Position numbers and translations under genes: made by a program
Assembly: GCF_023634765.1 (NCBI RefSeq)
Contig: NZ_JAMLFX010000004.1
Location: 259,384 to 323,383, forward strand
Length of the DNA: 64,000 nt
From: Pseudomonas sp. AKS31
GTDB taxonomy: Bacteria; Pseudomonadota; Gammaproteobacteria; Pseudomonadales; Pseudomonadaceae
Direction of reading: 5' to 3'
Notes under the pieces: model-generated
The model's database searches: none
The model's input: only the letters and a program-made list of their open reading frames with translations
Told to the model about the DNA's origin: nothing
Shown: positions 26,566 through 41,892 of the stretch, piece by piece
How the letters are laid out: each line of letters opens with the position of its first letter
Position numbering within the stretch: the first letter of the stretch is position 1

Positions 26566-27222
26566 ATGCAGCCGGAGTTTTGGCACAAAAAGTGGGCTTC
26601 GGGGCAGATTGGTTTCCATCTGCCTGAGGTAAACCCGAATTTACAGCGGCATTGGCCCGGGTTGGGGCTGCCGACAACCGCGCGGGTGCTCGTGCCTCTG
26701 TGCGGGAAAAGTCTTGATCTGGCGTGGCTGGCCGGGTGCGGTCATCAGGTGCTCGGTATCGAGCTATCGGAAAAGGCCATCGAGGACTTTTTCAGTGAGC
26801 ATCAGATTCAGCCGCAGATCAGTGAGAGGGGCGCATTCAAGGTTTACCGTGGTGACACCATCGAATTGTGGTGCGGCGATTTCTTTGCGCTGACGGCCAG
26901 CGATGTGGCCGCTTGCGCCGCTTTTTATGACCGCGCCGCGCTGATCGCCTTGCCGGCGCCGATGCGTGAGCGCTATGCGGCGCATCTTCAGCAGATTCTG
27001 CCGCAGGGTATGCACGGGTTGTTGATTACGCTGGATTACGATCAGGCGCAGATGCCGGGGCCGCCGTTCGCGGTGGGGGATGATGAGGTGCAGCGGTTGC
27101 TGAGTGGTGCCTGGCAGGTGCAGGTGCTGGAACAGCAGGATGTGCTGGGGGAGAGCTGGAAATTCTTGCAGGCGGGTGTGACGCGCCTTGAGGAGCGGGT
27201 TTACCGGGTTTCCAGCCAATAG
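26566..27222 (+). CDS. tpm: Thiopurine S-methyltransferase
   Basis: A 218-residue SAM-dependent methyltransferase of the TPMT family. Diagnostic blocks are [18 protein letters not shown] at the start, [16 protein letters not shown] (SAM loop, about residues 42-57), [13 protein letters not shown] and [11 protein letters not shown]. Bacterial relatives methylate selenium and tellurium oxyanions as well as thiopurines. GGGAG is 8 bases before ATG 26566. Convergent with htpX, sharing a terminator. Confidence 0.96.
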   Translation: MQPEFWHKKWASGQIGFHLPEVNPNLQRHWPGLGLPTTARVLVPLCGKSLDLAWLAGCGHQVLGIELSEKAIEDFFSEHQIQPQISERGAFKVYRGDTIELWCGDFFALTASDVAACAAFYDRAALIALPAPMRERYAAHLQQILPQGMHGLLITLDYDQAQMPGPPFAVGDDEVQRLLSGAWQVQVLEQQDVLGESWKFLQAGVTRLEERVYRVSSQ

Positions 27223-27280
27223 TTCTGTGCCAATAGTGCCAGCGATGGGGGCATCAGGAACAACCAATTAATCAAGGCAA

Positions 27281-27312
27281 AAAAAGGCCCCGCATCACTG
27301 CAGGGCCTTTTT
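27281..27312. terminator. Bidirectional terminator between tpm and htpX
   Basis: AAAAAGGCCC (27281-27290) pairs with GGGCCTTTTT (27303-27312) around a 12-base loop. The A run and T run allow action in both directions. Confidence 0.9.
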
Positions 27313-27331
27313 CATGATTACGCCGGTTGTA

Positions 27332-28219
27332 TCAACCGCGACGACGCAGGGCGTCGATACGCTCTTCCAGCGGCGGGTGGCTCATGAACATGCGGGCAAA
27401 GCCTTGTTTGATGCCACCGTTGATGCCAAAGGCGTTGAGGGTGTCCGGCATGTGCACCGGCAGGCCCTGTTCGGCGCGCAGACGTTGCAGTGCGCCGATC
27501 ATCGCGCTGGTGCCAGCCAGGCGGGCGCCGGCTTCGTCGGCACGGAATTCGCGCTTGCGCGAGAACCACATGACGATCGCACTGGCCAGGATGCCCAGTA
27601 CCAGTTCAGCGAAGATGGTCGCCACGTAGTAGGCGATGCCCTGGCCTTCTTCGTTCTTGAAAATGACCTTGTCGACGAAGTTGCCGATGATCCGCGCAAA
27701 GAACATCACGAAGGTGTTCACCACGCCCTGAATCAGCGCCAGCGTGACCATGTCGCCGTTGGCGACGTGACCGATTTCGTGGGCCAGCACGGCTTTCACT
27801 TCATCGGGCGAAAAACGCTCGAGCAGGCCCTGACTGACCGCGACCAGCGCGTCGTTCTTGTTCCAGCCGGTGGCGAAGGCGTTTGCTTCGTAGGCCGGGA
27901 AAATACCGACTTCGGGCATCTTGATCCCGGCTTCGCGGGACAGTTGCTCGACGGTTTGCAGCAGCCATTGCTCATGCCGGGTACGTGGCTGGCTGATGAT
28001 CTGGGTGCCAGTGCTCATCTTCGCCATCCACTTGGAGATGAACAGCGAGAACAGCGAGCCGGCGAAACCAAAGACTGCACAGAAAACCAGCAGCTGACTA
28101 AGGTCGAGATCAACCCCGTTGGCCGCCATGAACCCGTTGAAGCCGAAAAGGCTCAGGGTGATGCTGGCTATCAGCACGACCGCCAGGTTAGTGGCCAAAA
28201 ACAGCAGGATGCGCATCAT
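27332..28219 (-). CDS. htpX: Membrane zinc metalloprotease HtpX
   Basis: A 295-residue M48 peptidase. Two amino-terminal membrane helices (about 3-25 and 34-58), the zinc motif HEIGH with His147 and His151 in [12 protein letters not shown], further hydrophobic segments near 160-215, and the third ligand Glu in [13 protein letters not shown]. HtpX degrades misfolded inner-membrane proteins with FtsH. GAGGAG lies before ATG 28219. A good sigma70 promoter (28265-28293) precedes it. Confidence 0.97.
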   Translation of the reverse strand: MMRILLFLATNLAVVLIASITLSLFGFNGFMAANGVDLDLSQLLVFCAVFGFAGSLFSLFISKWMAKMSTGTQIISQPRTRHEQWLLQTVEQLSREAGIKMPEVGIFPAYEANAFATGWNKNDALVAVSQGLLERFSPDEVKAVLAHEIGHVANGDMVTLALIQGVVNTFVMFFARIIGNFVDKVIFKNEEGQGIAYYVATIFAELVLGILASAIVMWFSRKREFRADEAGARLAGTSAMIGALQRLRAEQGLPVHMPDTLNAFGINGGIKQGFARMFMSHPPLEERIDALRRRG

Positions 28220-28264
28220 GGTTGTAGAAATCTCCTCAAGCTAAAGATGTAGCGTACTGCGGGG

Positions 28265-28293
28265 TATATAAGGTGCCGCACCGGGCTATTCAA
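28265..28293 (-). promoter_or_regulatory. Sigma70-type promoter of htpX
   Basis: On the minus strand TTGAAT (28293-28288), 17 bases, then TATATA (28270-28265). The -10 box lies about 45 bases upstream of the htpX start. Remaining bases to 28484 hold nothing I can name. Confidence 0.7.
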
Positions 28294-28484
28294 CTGAGTG
28301 ACTATTTCAAACTGTGTCCTACAGCGGATTCTTCGGTGCCCGGCACATTTCCCACGACAGATAACGATAGGGATGACGACCAGCCGCGACCCGTCGCCAT
28401 TACGCTGGACGCAGGTAAACGGTACGAATCGCAAGTGTAGAAGGCGTGCGCGGACGCGGAACGCAGAAGTGTTGCTGAATCAGA

Positions 28485-28514
28485 CAGTGCGCAACGTTTG
28501 GCCGTTGCGCACTG
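28485..28514. terminator. Strong hairpin after the aminotransferase gene
   Basis: Perfect 12-pair stem CAGTGCGCAACG/CGTTGCGCACTG with loop TTTGGC, 9 bases past the aminotransferase stop. No T run follows on the minus strand, so it may be a processing stop or RNA stabiliser rather than an intrinsic terminator. Confidence 0.5.
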
Positions 28515-28522
28515 CTGGCCAG

Positions 28523-29734
28523 TTACTGGCGGTAGGACTTGAGGAAGTTGCCAATACGGCCGATGGCCATTTCCAGATCGTCGACGCGGGGCAGGGTGAC
28601 CACGCGGAAGTGATCCGGCCAGGGCCAGTTGAACGCCGTGCCCTGGACGACCAGCAGCTTCTCGGAGAGCAGCAGGTCGAGGACAAATTTCTCGTCGTTG
28701 TGGATCGGGCAGACCTTCGGATCGATTTTCGGGAACGCATACAGCGCGCCCATCGGCTTGACGCAGCTCACGCCCGGAATGTCGTTGAGCAATTCCCAGG
28801 TGCGGTTGCGTTGTTCCAGCAGACGACCCTGTGGCAGCACCAGGTCGTTGATGCTCTGGTAGCCGCCCAATGCGGTCTGGATCGCATGCTGGCTCGGCAC
28901 GTTGGCGCACAGGCGCATGTTGGCCAGCATGTCGATGCCTTCGATGTAGCTCTGGGCATTGTGCTTGGGCCCGGAAATGGCGATCCAGCCGGAGCGGAAA
29001 CCCGCCACACGGTACGACTTCGACAGGCCGTTGAAGGTCAGGCACAGCAGGTCCGGGGCCAGTGACGCGGTGCAGATGTGCACGGCATCGTCGTACAGGA
29101 TCTTGTCGTAGATTTCGTCGGAGAACACCACCAGGTTGTGCGCACGGGCGATTTCCAGCATGCCCAGCAACACTTCCTTCGAATACACCGCGCCGGTCGG
29201 GTTGTTCGGGTTGATGATCACCATCGCTTTGGTGTTCGGGGTGATCTTGGCCTTGATGTCGGCCAGATCGGGGAACCAGTCGGCCCCTTCGTCGCACAGG
29301 TAATGCACGGCGTTACCGCCGGCGAGGCTGACAGCAGCAGTCCACAGCGGATAGTCCGGGGCCGGCACGAGCACTTCGTCGCCGTTGTTGAGCAGCGCCT
29401 GTAGCGACATCACGATCAGTTCGGAAACGCCGTTGCCCAGGTAGATGTCTTCGATGCCGACACCTTCAACATTCTTCTGCTGGTAGTACTGCATCACCGC
29501 CTTGCGCGCGCTGAACAGGCCTTTGGAGTCGCTGTAGCCTTGCGCGGTCGGCAGGTTGCGGATCACATCCTGAAGAATTTCGTCCGGTGCTTCGAAACCA
29601 AACGGCGCCGGGTTGCCGATGTTCAGCTTGAGGATGCGCTGGCCTTCCTCTTCCAGTCGTTTGGCGTGCTTGAGCACCGGGCCGCGAATGTCGTAGCAGA
29701 CGTTGGCGAGCTTGTTCGATTTGCTGAACTGCAT
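28523..29734 (-). CDS. alaA: Pyridoxal-phosphate aminotransferase, AlaA-like
   Basis: A 403-residue class I/II aminotransferase. Blocks are NIGNPAPFGFEAPDEI, AQGYSDSKGLFSARKAV, PDYPLWTAAV, IINPNNPTGAVYS, FSDEIYDKILYDD and the PLP lysine in FNGLSKSYRVAGFRSGW. The pattern matches E. coli AlaA/YfbQ, a glutamate-pyruvate transaminase. ATG 29734 (MQFSKSNKLANV) is the family start; the longer frame to 29896 is unlikely. It is divergent from msrB. Confidence 0.93.
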   Translation of the reverse strand: MQFSKSNKLANVCYDIRGPVLKHAKRLEEEGQRILKLNIGNPAPFGFEAPDEILQDVIRNLPTAQGYSDSKGLFSARKAVMQYYQQKNVEGVGIEDIYLGNGVSELIVMSLQALLNNGDEVLVPAPDYPLWTAAVSLAGGNAVHYLCDEGADWFPDLADIKAKITPNTKAMVIINPNNPTGAVYSKEVLLGMLEIARAHNLVVFSDEIYDKILYDDAVHICTASLAPDLLCLTFNGLSKSYRVAGFRSGWIAISGPKHNAQSYIEGIDMLANMRLCANVPSQHAIQTALGGYQSINDLVLPQGRLLEQRNRTWELLNDIPGVSCVKPMGALYAFPKIDPKVCPIHNDEKFVLDLLLSEKLLVVQGTAFNWPWPDHFRVVTLPRVDDLEMAIGRIGNFLKSYRQ

Positions 29735-29958
29735 GGCGATGTGATCCCGAAAATGAACGATCCAGGCGGCGGGTGGACAACCGTACTGGGATTCCTGCGT
29801 CTTCACACAGGCGGACGTCTTGAGCCGTGGCTCCCATAATCCGTTTGAATGCGCCCGGTCTGGCTGCCAGACTGGTGCGTGACGAGGCGCAATCATACGT
29901 GCCGCCCGATCCGTGGAAAAGGTACAGATCGGGCTTTTTCAGCCGCTGAGGTGTGATG

Positions 29959-30354
29959 ATGGAAAAGTTGGAAAAAACCCTGGAAGAATGGCGGGCGATG
30001 CTCGACCCCGAGCAATACAACGTTTGTCGTCTGAGTGCGACCGAGCGCCCGTTCTCCGGCAAATACAACGACACCAAGACCGCCGGTGTCTACCACTGCG
30101 TCTGCTGTAATGAGCCGCTGTTCGATTCCACGACCAAATTCGACTCCGGCTGCGGCTGGCCGAGCTTCTACGCGCCAATTGGTGAAAGCGCGATGACTGA
30201 AATCCGTGACACCAGCCACGGCATGATCCGTACGGAAGTGAAGTGCGCGCGCTGTGATGCGCATCTGGGTCACGTATTCCCCGACGGCCCGCCGCCGACC
30301 GGCCTGCGCTATTGCATCAATTCGGTGTGCCTGGACCTGGTTCCACGCGCATAA
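29959..30354 (+). CDS. msrB: Peptide methionine (R)-S-oxide reductase MsrB
   Basis: A 131-residue MsrB. Zinc ligands Cys47/Cys50 (HCVCC) and Cys96/Cys99 (KCARC), the [10 protein letters not shown] block, and the catalytic Cys119 in [10 protein letters not shown] are all present. It repairs methionine-R-sulfoxide in proteins. GAGG lies 7 bases before ATG 29959; ATG 29956 and GTG 29953 directly precede it in frame. Starts the oxidative-damage group with gpx and ospR. Confidence 0.97.
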   Translation: MEKLEKTLEEWRAMLDPEQYNVCRLSATERPFSGKYNDTKTAGVYHCVCCNEPLFDSTTKFDSGCGWPSFYAPIGESAMTEIRDTSHGMIRTEVKCARCDAHLGHVFPDGPPPTGLRYCINSVCLDLVPRA

Positions 30355-30361
30355 ACGAATG

Positions 30362-30389
30362 AAGGCGACCTTCGGGTCGCCTTGTTTTT
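30362..30389 (+). terminator. Terminator of msrB with UUCG tetraloop
   Basis: Stem AAGGCGACC/GGTCGCCTT capped by TTCG, then GTTTTTC. Lies a few bases after the msrB stop, so gpx probably has its own promoter in the A+T-rich bases 30385-30440. Confidence 0.85.
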
Positions 30390-30461
30390 CAAAAATTAAA
30401 TTGCACGCAATTCAATTGCTCGCTATGTTTTTCTCTTCTTCCTGATTTCAGAGTGCCGACC

Positions 30462-30947
30462 ATGAGCGACAACCTGCTGAATATCCCATGCACCACGATC
30501 AAAGGTGAGCAAAAGACCCTGGCCGATTTCGCCGGCAAAGCGGTGCTGGTGGTCAACACCGCCAGCAAATGCGGTTTCACCCCGCAATACAAAGGACTCG
30601 AAGAACTGTGGCAGACCTACAAGGATCAGGGCCTGGTGGTTCTGGGCTTCCCGTGCAATCAGTTCGGCAAGCAGGAGCCGGGTAACGAAGGGGCAATCAG
30701 TGAGTTCTGCGAGCTGAACTTCGGTGTCAGCTTCCCTCTGTTCAAGAAGATCGACGTTAACGGTGCCGATGCGCATCCGCTATTCGTACAGCTGAAAAAA
30801 CGCGCGCCGGGCCTGCTTGGCTCCCAGGGCATCAAGTGGAACTTCACCAAGTTCCTGATTGGCAAGGACGGAAAACTGGTCAAGCGTTTTGCCCCGACCA
30901 CCAAGCCGCAGGAGCTGAGCGGCGAGATCGAAGCCCTGCTCAAATGA
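30462..30947 (+). CDS. gpx: Glutathione peroxidase (thiol peroxidase, Cys type)
   Basis: A 161-residue protein of the GPx family. The peroxidatic residue is Cys37 in NTASKCGFTPQYKGLE (no selenocysteine), with Gln in FPCNQFGKQEPG and Trp/Asn in KWNFTKFL. Bacterial Cys-type GPx enzymes often use thioredoxin rather than glutathione. Its stop overlaps the ospR start (ATGA, 30944-30947), and in P. aeruginosa OspR represses this gene, so the pair is likely autoregulated. Confidence 0.95.
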   Translation: MSDNLLNIPCTTIKGEQKTLADFAGKAVLVVNTASKCGFTPQYKGLEELWQTYKDQGLVVLGFPCNQFGKQEPGNEGAISEFCELNFGVSFPLFKKIDVNGADAHPLFVQLKKRAPGLLGSQGIKWNFTKFLIGKDGKLVKRFAPTTKPQELSGEIEALLK

Positions 30948-31388
30948 ACAGCTTGCCGGTCGATTCGCTGAAGCTCGACAACCAGTTGTGCTTCAAGCTC
31001 TACGCCGCCTCCCGGGCGGTGATTCGTGCCTACAAGCCGATGCTCGATCAGCTCGGCCTGACGTACCCGCAATATCTGGCGATGCTGGTGTTGTGGGAAT
31101 GGCAGGACTCAGCGCCGGAGCATCCGACGGTCAAGGCGTTGGGCGAGCGCCTGGCACTCGACTCTGGCACGCTGACACCGTTGCTCAAGCGCCTGGAGCA
31201 GTTGCAATGGGTGCAGCGCCAGCGTTCAACGCGTGACGAGCGCGAAGTGCACCTGAGCCTGACATCGGCAGGCCAGGCCTTGCGCGAGCAGGTCGGGCCG
31301 CTCAAGGCCCGACTGCTGTGCGACAGCGGGGTGGATCTGGATCGCCTCAATGAATTGCGTGACGGCCTTGATCATTTGTTGGGGCAGA

Positions 31389-31405
<17 letters not shown>
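30944..31405 (+). CDS. ospR: MarR-family oxidation-sensing regulator OspR
   Basis: A 153-residue MarR regulator related to OhrR. The candidate sensing Cys16 lies in LDNQLCFKLYAASRAV, recognition helix region is LALDSGTLTPLLKRLEQLQWVQRQRS with wing DEREVHLSLTSAG, and a second Cys (LLCDSG) is near residue 127. In P. aeruginosa OspR controls the adjacent gpx and pigment production. Coupled to gpx; its end overlaps the convergent sagS-like gene by 17 bases. Confidence 0.92.
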
Positions 31406-33710
<2,305 letters not shown>

Positions 33711-33876
33711 GGGGTGTTGAACCACTTCCGTTTCCCTTCGCTGCTCAAGCATAGTCGATCATGTATGGATACCGAGGTTCCCGAATCGCCTTGTAACAAG
33801 GCTTGGTAGGGTGATTTTTATCTGTGTGTCGTCGCAGTATCGCCATCATCACTGTGAACGTGCCCGAGGAGAAGAC

Positions 33877-34767
33877 GTGGATTCCCGATTGAATGCTTTT
33901 CTTGAACGCGCCGAGTCGGTTCTGGCGCGGATTGAACCGTTGTTGCCGGCACCACGGCCGGCGATCGACTGGGGCACTTGTCTGGCGGCGCGTTGGCAGC
34001 GCGACGGGCGCAGCGGCTATCTGCTGCCGCTGGAAGTCAGCCTCGACATGCGCCTGTCTGACCTGATCGGTGTTGACCGTCAGCTCGAACAACTGGGGCG
34101 CAACACCCAACAGTTTCTTGATGGCATGCCGGCCAACCACGCGTTGCTCTGGGGTTCGCGCGGTACCGGCAAGTCTTCGCTGGTGCGGGCCTTGCTGGCG
34201 GAACACGCCGCCGCCGGCCTGCGCCTGATCGAGATCGAGCGCGATCATCTGGCGGATCTGCCACGGGTGGTCGAGCAGATCGGCAAACTGCCACAACGCT
34301 TCGTGCTGTTTTGCGATGACTTGTCGTTCGAATCCGGTGAAGGCGATTATCGCGTCCTCAAAAGCGTACTCGACGGCTCGCTCGAGCAGGCCCCGGACAA
34401 CGTCTTGCTGTACGCCACCTCCAACCGCCGCCACCTGGTGCCGGAAAAGGAGAGCGATAACGAAAACTGGAAACGCGTCGACGGCGAACTGCACCCCAGC
34501 GAAGCCGTTGAAGACAAGATCGCGCTGTCGGACCGTTTCGGTCTGTGGCTGTCGTTCTACCCGTTTACTCAAGAACACTTCCTTAACGTCGTCGAGCACT
34601 GGATCGGCCAATTGGCGGCCAAGGCCGGTCTGAGCTGGCAGCGTGACGAAGAACTGGACATCCTCGCCGTGCGTTGGGCCACCGGCCGCGGTAATCGCAA
34701 TGGACGTTGCGCGTACCAATTCGCCCGTTATTGGGTGGGACTGAAATTGTTGGAGCACAAGGCATGA
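33877..34767 (+). CDS. DUF815-family AAA+ ATPase
   Basis: A 296-residue protein with Walker A GSRGTGKSSL (about residue 91), Walker B FVLFCDDLSFE and a sensor LLYATSNRRHLVP. The DUF815 family has no settled function. The start is GTG 33877 with GAGGAG 5 bases upstream; the frame further upstream has no matching site. Its stop overlaps the start of the free-Met-sulfoxide reductase gene (ATGA, 34764-34767), so the two are translated together. It is divergent from the sagS-like gene. Confidence 0.9.
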   Translation: MDSRLNAFLERAESVLARIEPLLPAPRPAIDWGTCLAARWQRDGRSGYLLPLEVSLDMRLSDLIGVDRQLEQLGRNTQQFLDGMPANHALLWGSRGTGKSSLVRALLAEHAAAGLRLIEIERDHLADLPRVVEQIGKLPQRFVLFCDDLSFESGEGDYRVLKSVLDGSLEQAPDNVLLYATSNRRHLVPEKESDNENWKRVDGELHPSEAVEDKIALSDRFGLWLSFYPFTQEHFLNVVEHWIGQLAAKAGLSWQRDEELDILAVRWATGRGNRNGRCAYQFARYWVGLKLLEHKA

Positions 34768-35246
34768 TTGATTTGCAACAAAGCGGCCAGGGCCTCGAAG
34801 GCTACGGCATGTTGGCCGCACAACTGGAATCGCTGCTGGCGGACGAGCGCGATTTCATCGCCAACGCCGCGCAGTTTTCGGCATTCCTGTTTAACCAGCT
34901 CGAGGACCTGAACTGGGCGGGTTTTTACCTCAATCGTAACGAAGAGCTGGTGCTTGGTCCGTTCCAGGGGCAGATCGCCTGCGTGCGTATTCCGTTTGGC
35001 CGTGGTGTGTGCGGTGCGGCGGCGGCCACTCTGCAAACCCAGCGGGTTGAAGACGTGCACACGTTCCCGGGGCATATCGCCTGTGACAGCGCCTCGAACA
35101 GCGAGCTGGTCGTGCCGTTGGTCAAGGACGGTCGCCTGATCGGTGTACTCGACCTCGACAGCCCGAAACTTTCGCGTTTCGGCGTGCAGGATCAGGCCGG
35201 TATCGAGCAACTGGCGGCGATTTTCCTGCGTCTGACCGACTGCTGA
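34764..35246 (+). CDS. msrC: Free methionine-(R)-sulfoxide reductase (GAF-domain fRMsr)
   Basis: A 160-residue GAF-fold enzyme. The three conserved Cys are Cys73 (QIACVRIPFGRG), Cys83 (GVCGAAA) and Cys107 (GHIACDSASNSELVVP), matching the catalytic and resolving Cys of the YebR/fRMsr family. It reduces free methionine-R-sulfoxide. It overlaps the DUF815 ATPase gene and ends one base before the convergent HD-GYP gene. Together with msrB and gpx it extends the oxidation-repair theme. Confidence 0.92.
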   Translation: MIDLQQSGQGLEGYGMLAAQLESLLADERDFIANAAQFSAFLFNQLEDLNWAGFYLNRNEELVLGPFQGQIACVRIPFGRGVCGAAAATLQTQRVEDVHTFPGHIACDSASNSELVVPLVKDGRLIGVLDLDSPKLSRFGVQDQAGIEQLAAIFLRLTDC

Positions 35247-38192
35247 TCACGCAGTGAGGCCAGCCTTTTGCAACAGGCTGGCCGGATCCACGCTGTCGAT
35301 CTGCACAGGATCGAGAAAGCGCTCGGCGTACTGCAGGTAAACGCCTTCGTTGATGAACAATCCAAACAGCGGCGCATCGATGTGCGACTCGCGGCACATG
35401 GTGGCCATGATCGCCAGGGCCTCGCTCAGGGTTTTGGCTTTCTTGTACGGGCGATCGGCCGCAGTCAGCGCCTCAAAGATATCGGCAATCGCCATCATCC
35501 GCGCCGGCAGGCTCATCTCCTCACGCTTCAGGCGTTTCGGGTAACCGGTGCCGTCCATTTTTTCATGATGACCGCCGGCGATTTCGGCAATGCTGTCGAG
35601 GTGGCCGGGGAAGGGCAGGTGGCTGAGCATCATGATCGTCTGCACCATGTGGTGGTTGATCACGTAACGCTCCTCGCGGGTCAGGGTGCCACGGCTGATG
35701 CTCAGGTTGTACAGCTCGCCGCGATTGTATTTGTGGCGCGGCACATCCAGTTTGAAGCCCCATGGATTGTCTTCGGGGATCAACTCGTTCGGGTCGCGTT
35801 CGAGCAGGTGTTCGGGCTTGTCCGCCAATAGCTTTTCACTGATCGGCAAACTCGGCGCCGGCGTGCGCGCCTGACGCCGGTTCTCTTCCCAGGATACGCC
35901 CAGGCGGTCATCAAGGGTGCGCAGCCAGGTCCGTTGCGCCAGATGATCAAGCCGTCGCAAATCCGCTTCAGCCATCGCTTCACTGCCCAGATTGCAGCGC
36001 GCGACGAACGCAAAATCGTCGTCCAGCGCCGTCAGTGTGGCGTCGCGCAGTTCGGCCAATGCTGTCTCATCGCCCCCCAAGGCGCGCGCCTGCCAATAGC
36101 TGATCCAGGCATCACGCTTGAGCACTTCGAAACGCGTGCGGATCTCGTGGATGCGGTCGTTGATGGTTTCCAGTTTGGTCGCCTTATCGACCACGTATTC
36201 CGGCGTCGTCACCTTGCCGCAGTCGTGCAGCCACGCCGCGATATGCAGGGCTTCCCATTCATCCTCGCTCGGTTGGTAGGCACTGAACGCCGGTGCCTGA
36301 CTGGCCGCTGCCGCCTGGGCGAGCATCAGCGTCAGCTCTGGCACGCGCTGACAATGGCCGCCGGTGTACGGGCTCTTGGCGTCAATCGCGCCGGCGAGCA
36401 ATTGAATGAAGGCATCGAGCAATTGCTTCTGGCGGGCTTGCAGGCGCTGGCTCTCGATGCTCACCGCCGCCGCACCGGAGACGGCTTGCAGGAACGCGAT
36501 GCGATCAGGGCGCAGCTTTTCCAGATCGGCCGCCGTGCCGCTGTCGTTCACCAGCAGAATCAGCAGGCCGATGGTTTCGTCGTGGCGGTTGTGCAGGCGG
36601 ATGCCGATCAGGTGGACACGCGGTGATTGCATCGCCAGCAGGACTTTCTGCAGATCGCCGGCCTGCTCGAAGCCGAAGTTGCTCACCACGTTGTTGGCGC
36701 TGACCAGCTGTCTGAACCATGCCGGACCTTTGCTCTGTTGCAGGTCGTGGCCCTGAATGTCGAACGCCTTCAGGGTCTGTGGCGCGCCATCGATCACCAG
36801 TCCGTAAGGCTCCATGCGGCTGCTGTCGCTTTCACGCAGATAGATCAGCCCCGCCTGTGCCTGAGCAATCTGCACCGTTTCGAACAGCACCCGCTGCAGC
36901 AGGGAGCCGAAACGGGTTTCGGCGCCGAGGGTGTCAGTGATCCGGAAGAAACTCGCCAGGGTGTCTTTCATCCGTGCCATCGACACGCTCAACTGGTCGA
37001 CCTCAAGCACCGGCGAACGGCGTGCCAGCGGAAAATTGAAATCGAAGCTGCGAATCGCGTCGGCTTCCTTGACCAGCGCATGCAGCGGCTTGACCAGCAC
37101 CCGCGAGATTACCCAGCCCAGCGGCAGGCACAGCAACAGGGTCGCGAGGGTGATCAGCGCGCCTTGCCAGCGCAGGCGGTAGGCATCGACCAATAACTCG
37201 TCTTCCGGCACCAGCAGCGCCAATTGCAAGCCATTCGGCCCTCCTTCCTGAATGCTGCTGCGGGCGACAATCCACTGCCGCCCCTCGGCTTTCAGGCGAT
37301 TGCCGGTGTTCGGGCCTGACAGCAGCGCGTGCAAGCCCGGACTCAGATCCGCCGCTTTGGCCAGGTGCGTGGTGCTGCCGTCGACGATCAGGCGCTGGCT
37401 GTCGGGGTAGGCCACGGCATTGCCTTCGGCATCGAACAGGGCGATGTCGGTGGACGGTGTGACGACATGTTTGCTCAGCGCGGCGGACAGGGCGACCAGC
37501 GTCAGGTCCGCGCCGATCACGGCGTTCTCGCCACTGCGGCGAGCCAGCGTCGTGCCGACATTGTGCGTGGAGAAAAACACGTAGGGCTCGGTGGTGATCT
37601 GTTCGTCTTGTTGACGGGCATCGTTGAACCACGCACGGCTACGCGGATCGTAACTGTCGTCGGGGTTGTCCTGACGGCTGATCAGCGTCAGAGCCTGATC
37701 GAAGAACAGCGATTGCGAGTGCAGCGTGCCCTGCGGGTCATGCTCGATACTCCAGACCTGGTACGCCGCCGCTTCAGGGGCCTTGAGCAGTGTCTTGAGC
37801 GCCGCGCTGCGCAGCGGGCGCACCATGAAAAAGTCGCCATTGGCATAACCCAGGTACAGCGACGCGAGGTTGGGATTGTCGCTGAGCGACTGGCTGAACG
37901 GCCGGAGCAAGGGCAGGCGTTGTTCAAGGCGTGTGCCCTGAGTGGCGGGGTTGTCCGCCAGCAAACTCAGCAGGTGGCGGATTGGCTGATAGGTCGCGGA
38001 CATGTCCAGCCGCACGTCCTGTTCGATCCGTTCGAACAGCTTTTCGCTGCTCGAGAGGATGATCTGCGTGGTCTGATGGTAATTGAACAGCCCGAGCACG
38101 ACCCCGGTGAGCAGCAACAGGAAGGTGAACATGACGCTGATGTGCACATGCAGCGGAAACCGGCGTTGCTCCGGGCGCAGTGGGCTGGGCAT
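35247..38192 (-). CDS. Membrane HD-GYP-type c-di-GMP phosphodiesterase with long insertion
   Basis: A 981-residue protein. In order: membrane helix (about 18-38), periplasmic double-Cache sensor (to about 325), second helix (about 335-355), HAMP, GAF (about 425-590), then the HD domain. Key residues are His656-Asp657 (LHDCGKVTTPEYVVDK) and HHEKMDGTGYP at residues 875-885. Standard HD-GYP domains place these about 60-70 residues apart; here the distance is 219, so about 150 residues are inserted, rich in Asp and Arg. GGAGAG lies before ATG 38192. Expected role is c-di-GMP hydrolysis in response to a periplasmic ligand. Confidence 0.9.
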   Translation of the reverse strand: MPSPLRPEQRRFPLHVHISVMFTFLLLLTGVVLGLFNYHQTTQIILSSSEKLFERIEQDVRLDMSATYQPIRHLLSLLADNPATQGTRLEQRLPLLRPFSQSLSDNPNLASLYLGYANGDFFMVRPLRSAALKTLLKAPEAAAYQVWSIEHDPQGTLHSQSLFFDQALTLISRQDNPDDSYDPRSRAWFNDARQQDEQITTEPYVFFSTHNVGTTLARRSGENAVIGADLTLVALSAALSKHVVTPSTDIALFDAEGNAVAYPDSQRLIVDGSTTHLAKAADLSPGLHALLSGPNTGNRLKAEGRQWIVARSSIQEGGPNGLQLALLVPEDELLVDAYRLRWQGALITLATLLLCLPLGWVISRVLVKPLHALVKEADAIRSFDFNFPLARRSPVLEVDQLSVSMARMKDTLASFFRITDTLGAETRFGSLLQRVLFETVQIAQAQAGLIYLRESDSSRMEPYGLVIDGAPQTLKAFDIQGHDLQQSKGPAWFRQLVSANNVVSNFGFEQAGDLQKVLLAMQSPRVHLIGIRLHNRHDETIGLLILLVNDSGTAADLEKLRPDRIAFLQAVSGAAAVSIESQRLQARQKQLLDAFIQLLAGAIDAKSPYTGGHCQRVPELTLMLAQAAAASQAPAFSAYQPSEDEWEALHIAAWLHDCGKVTTPEYVVDKATKLETINDRIHEIRTRFEVLKRDAWISYWQARALGGDETALAELRDATLTALDDDFAFVARCNLGSEAMAEADLRRLDHLAQRTWLRTLDDRLGVSWEENRRQARTPAPSLPISEKLLADKPEHLLERDPNELIPEDNPWGFKLDVPRHKYNRGELYNLSISRGTLTREERYVINHHMVQTIMMLSHLPFPGHLDSIAEIAGGHHEKMDGTGYPKRLKREEMSLPARMMAIADIFEALTAADRPYKKAKTLSEALAIMATMCRESHIDAPLFGLFINEGVYLQYAERFLDPVQIDSVDPASLLQKAGLTA

Positions 38193-38239
38193 TTCGGGCT
38201 CTCCATGATGGTTAACTCACTGCTCAGCGCCAAGCATAG

Positions 38240-41884
<3,645 letters not shown>

Positions 41885-41892
41885 GCGGGCTC

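Noticed and set aside
28265..28293. Sigma32 heat-shock promoter for htpX
   Set aside because: TTGAAT-N17-TATATA fits sigma70 well, and the CCCCAT-type -10 of sigma32 is missing.
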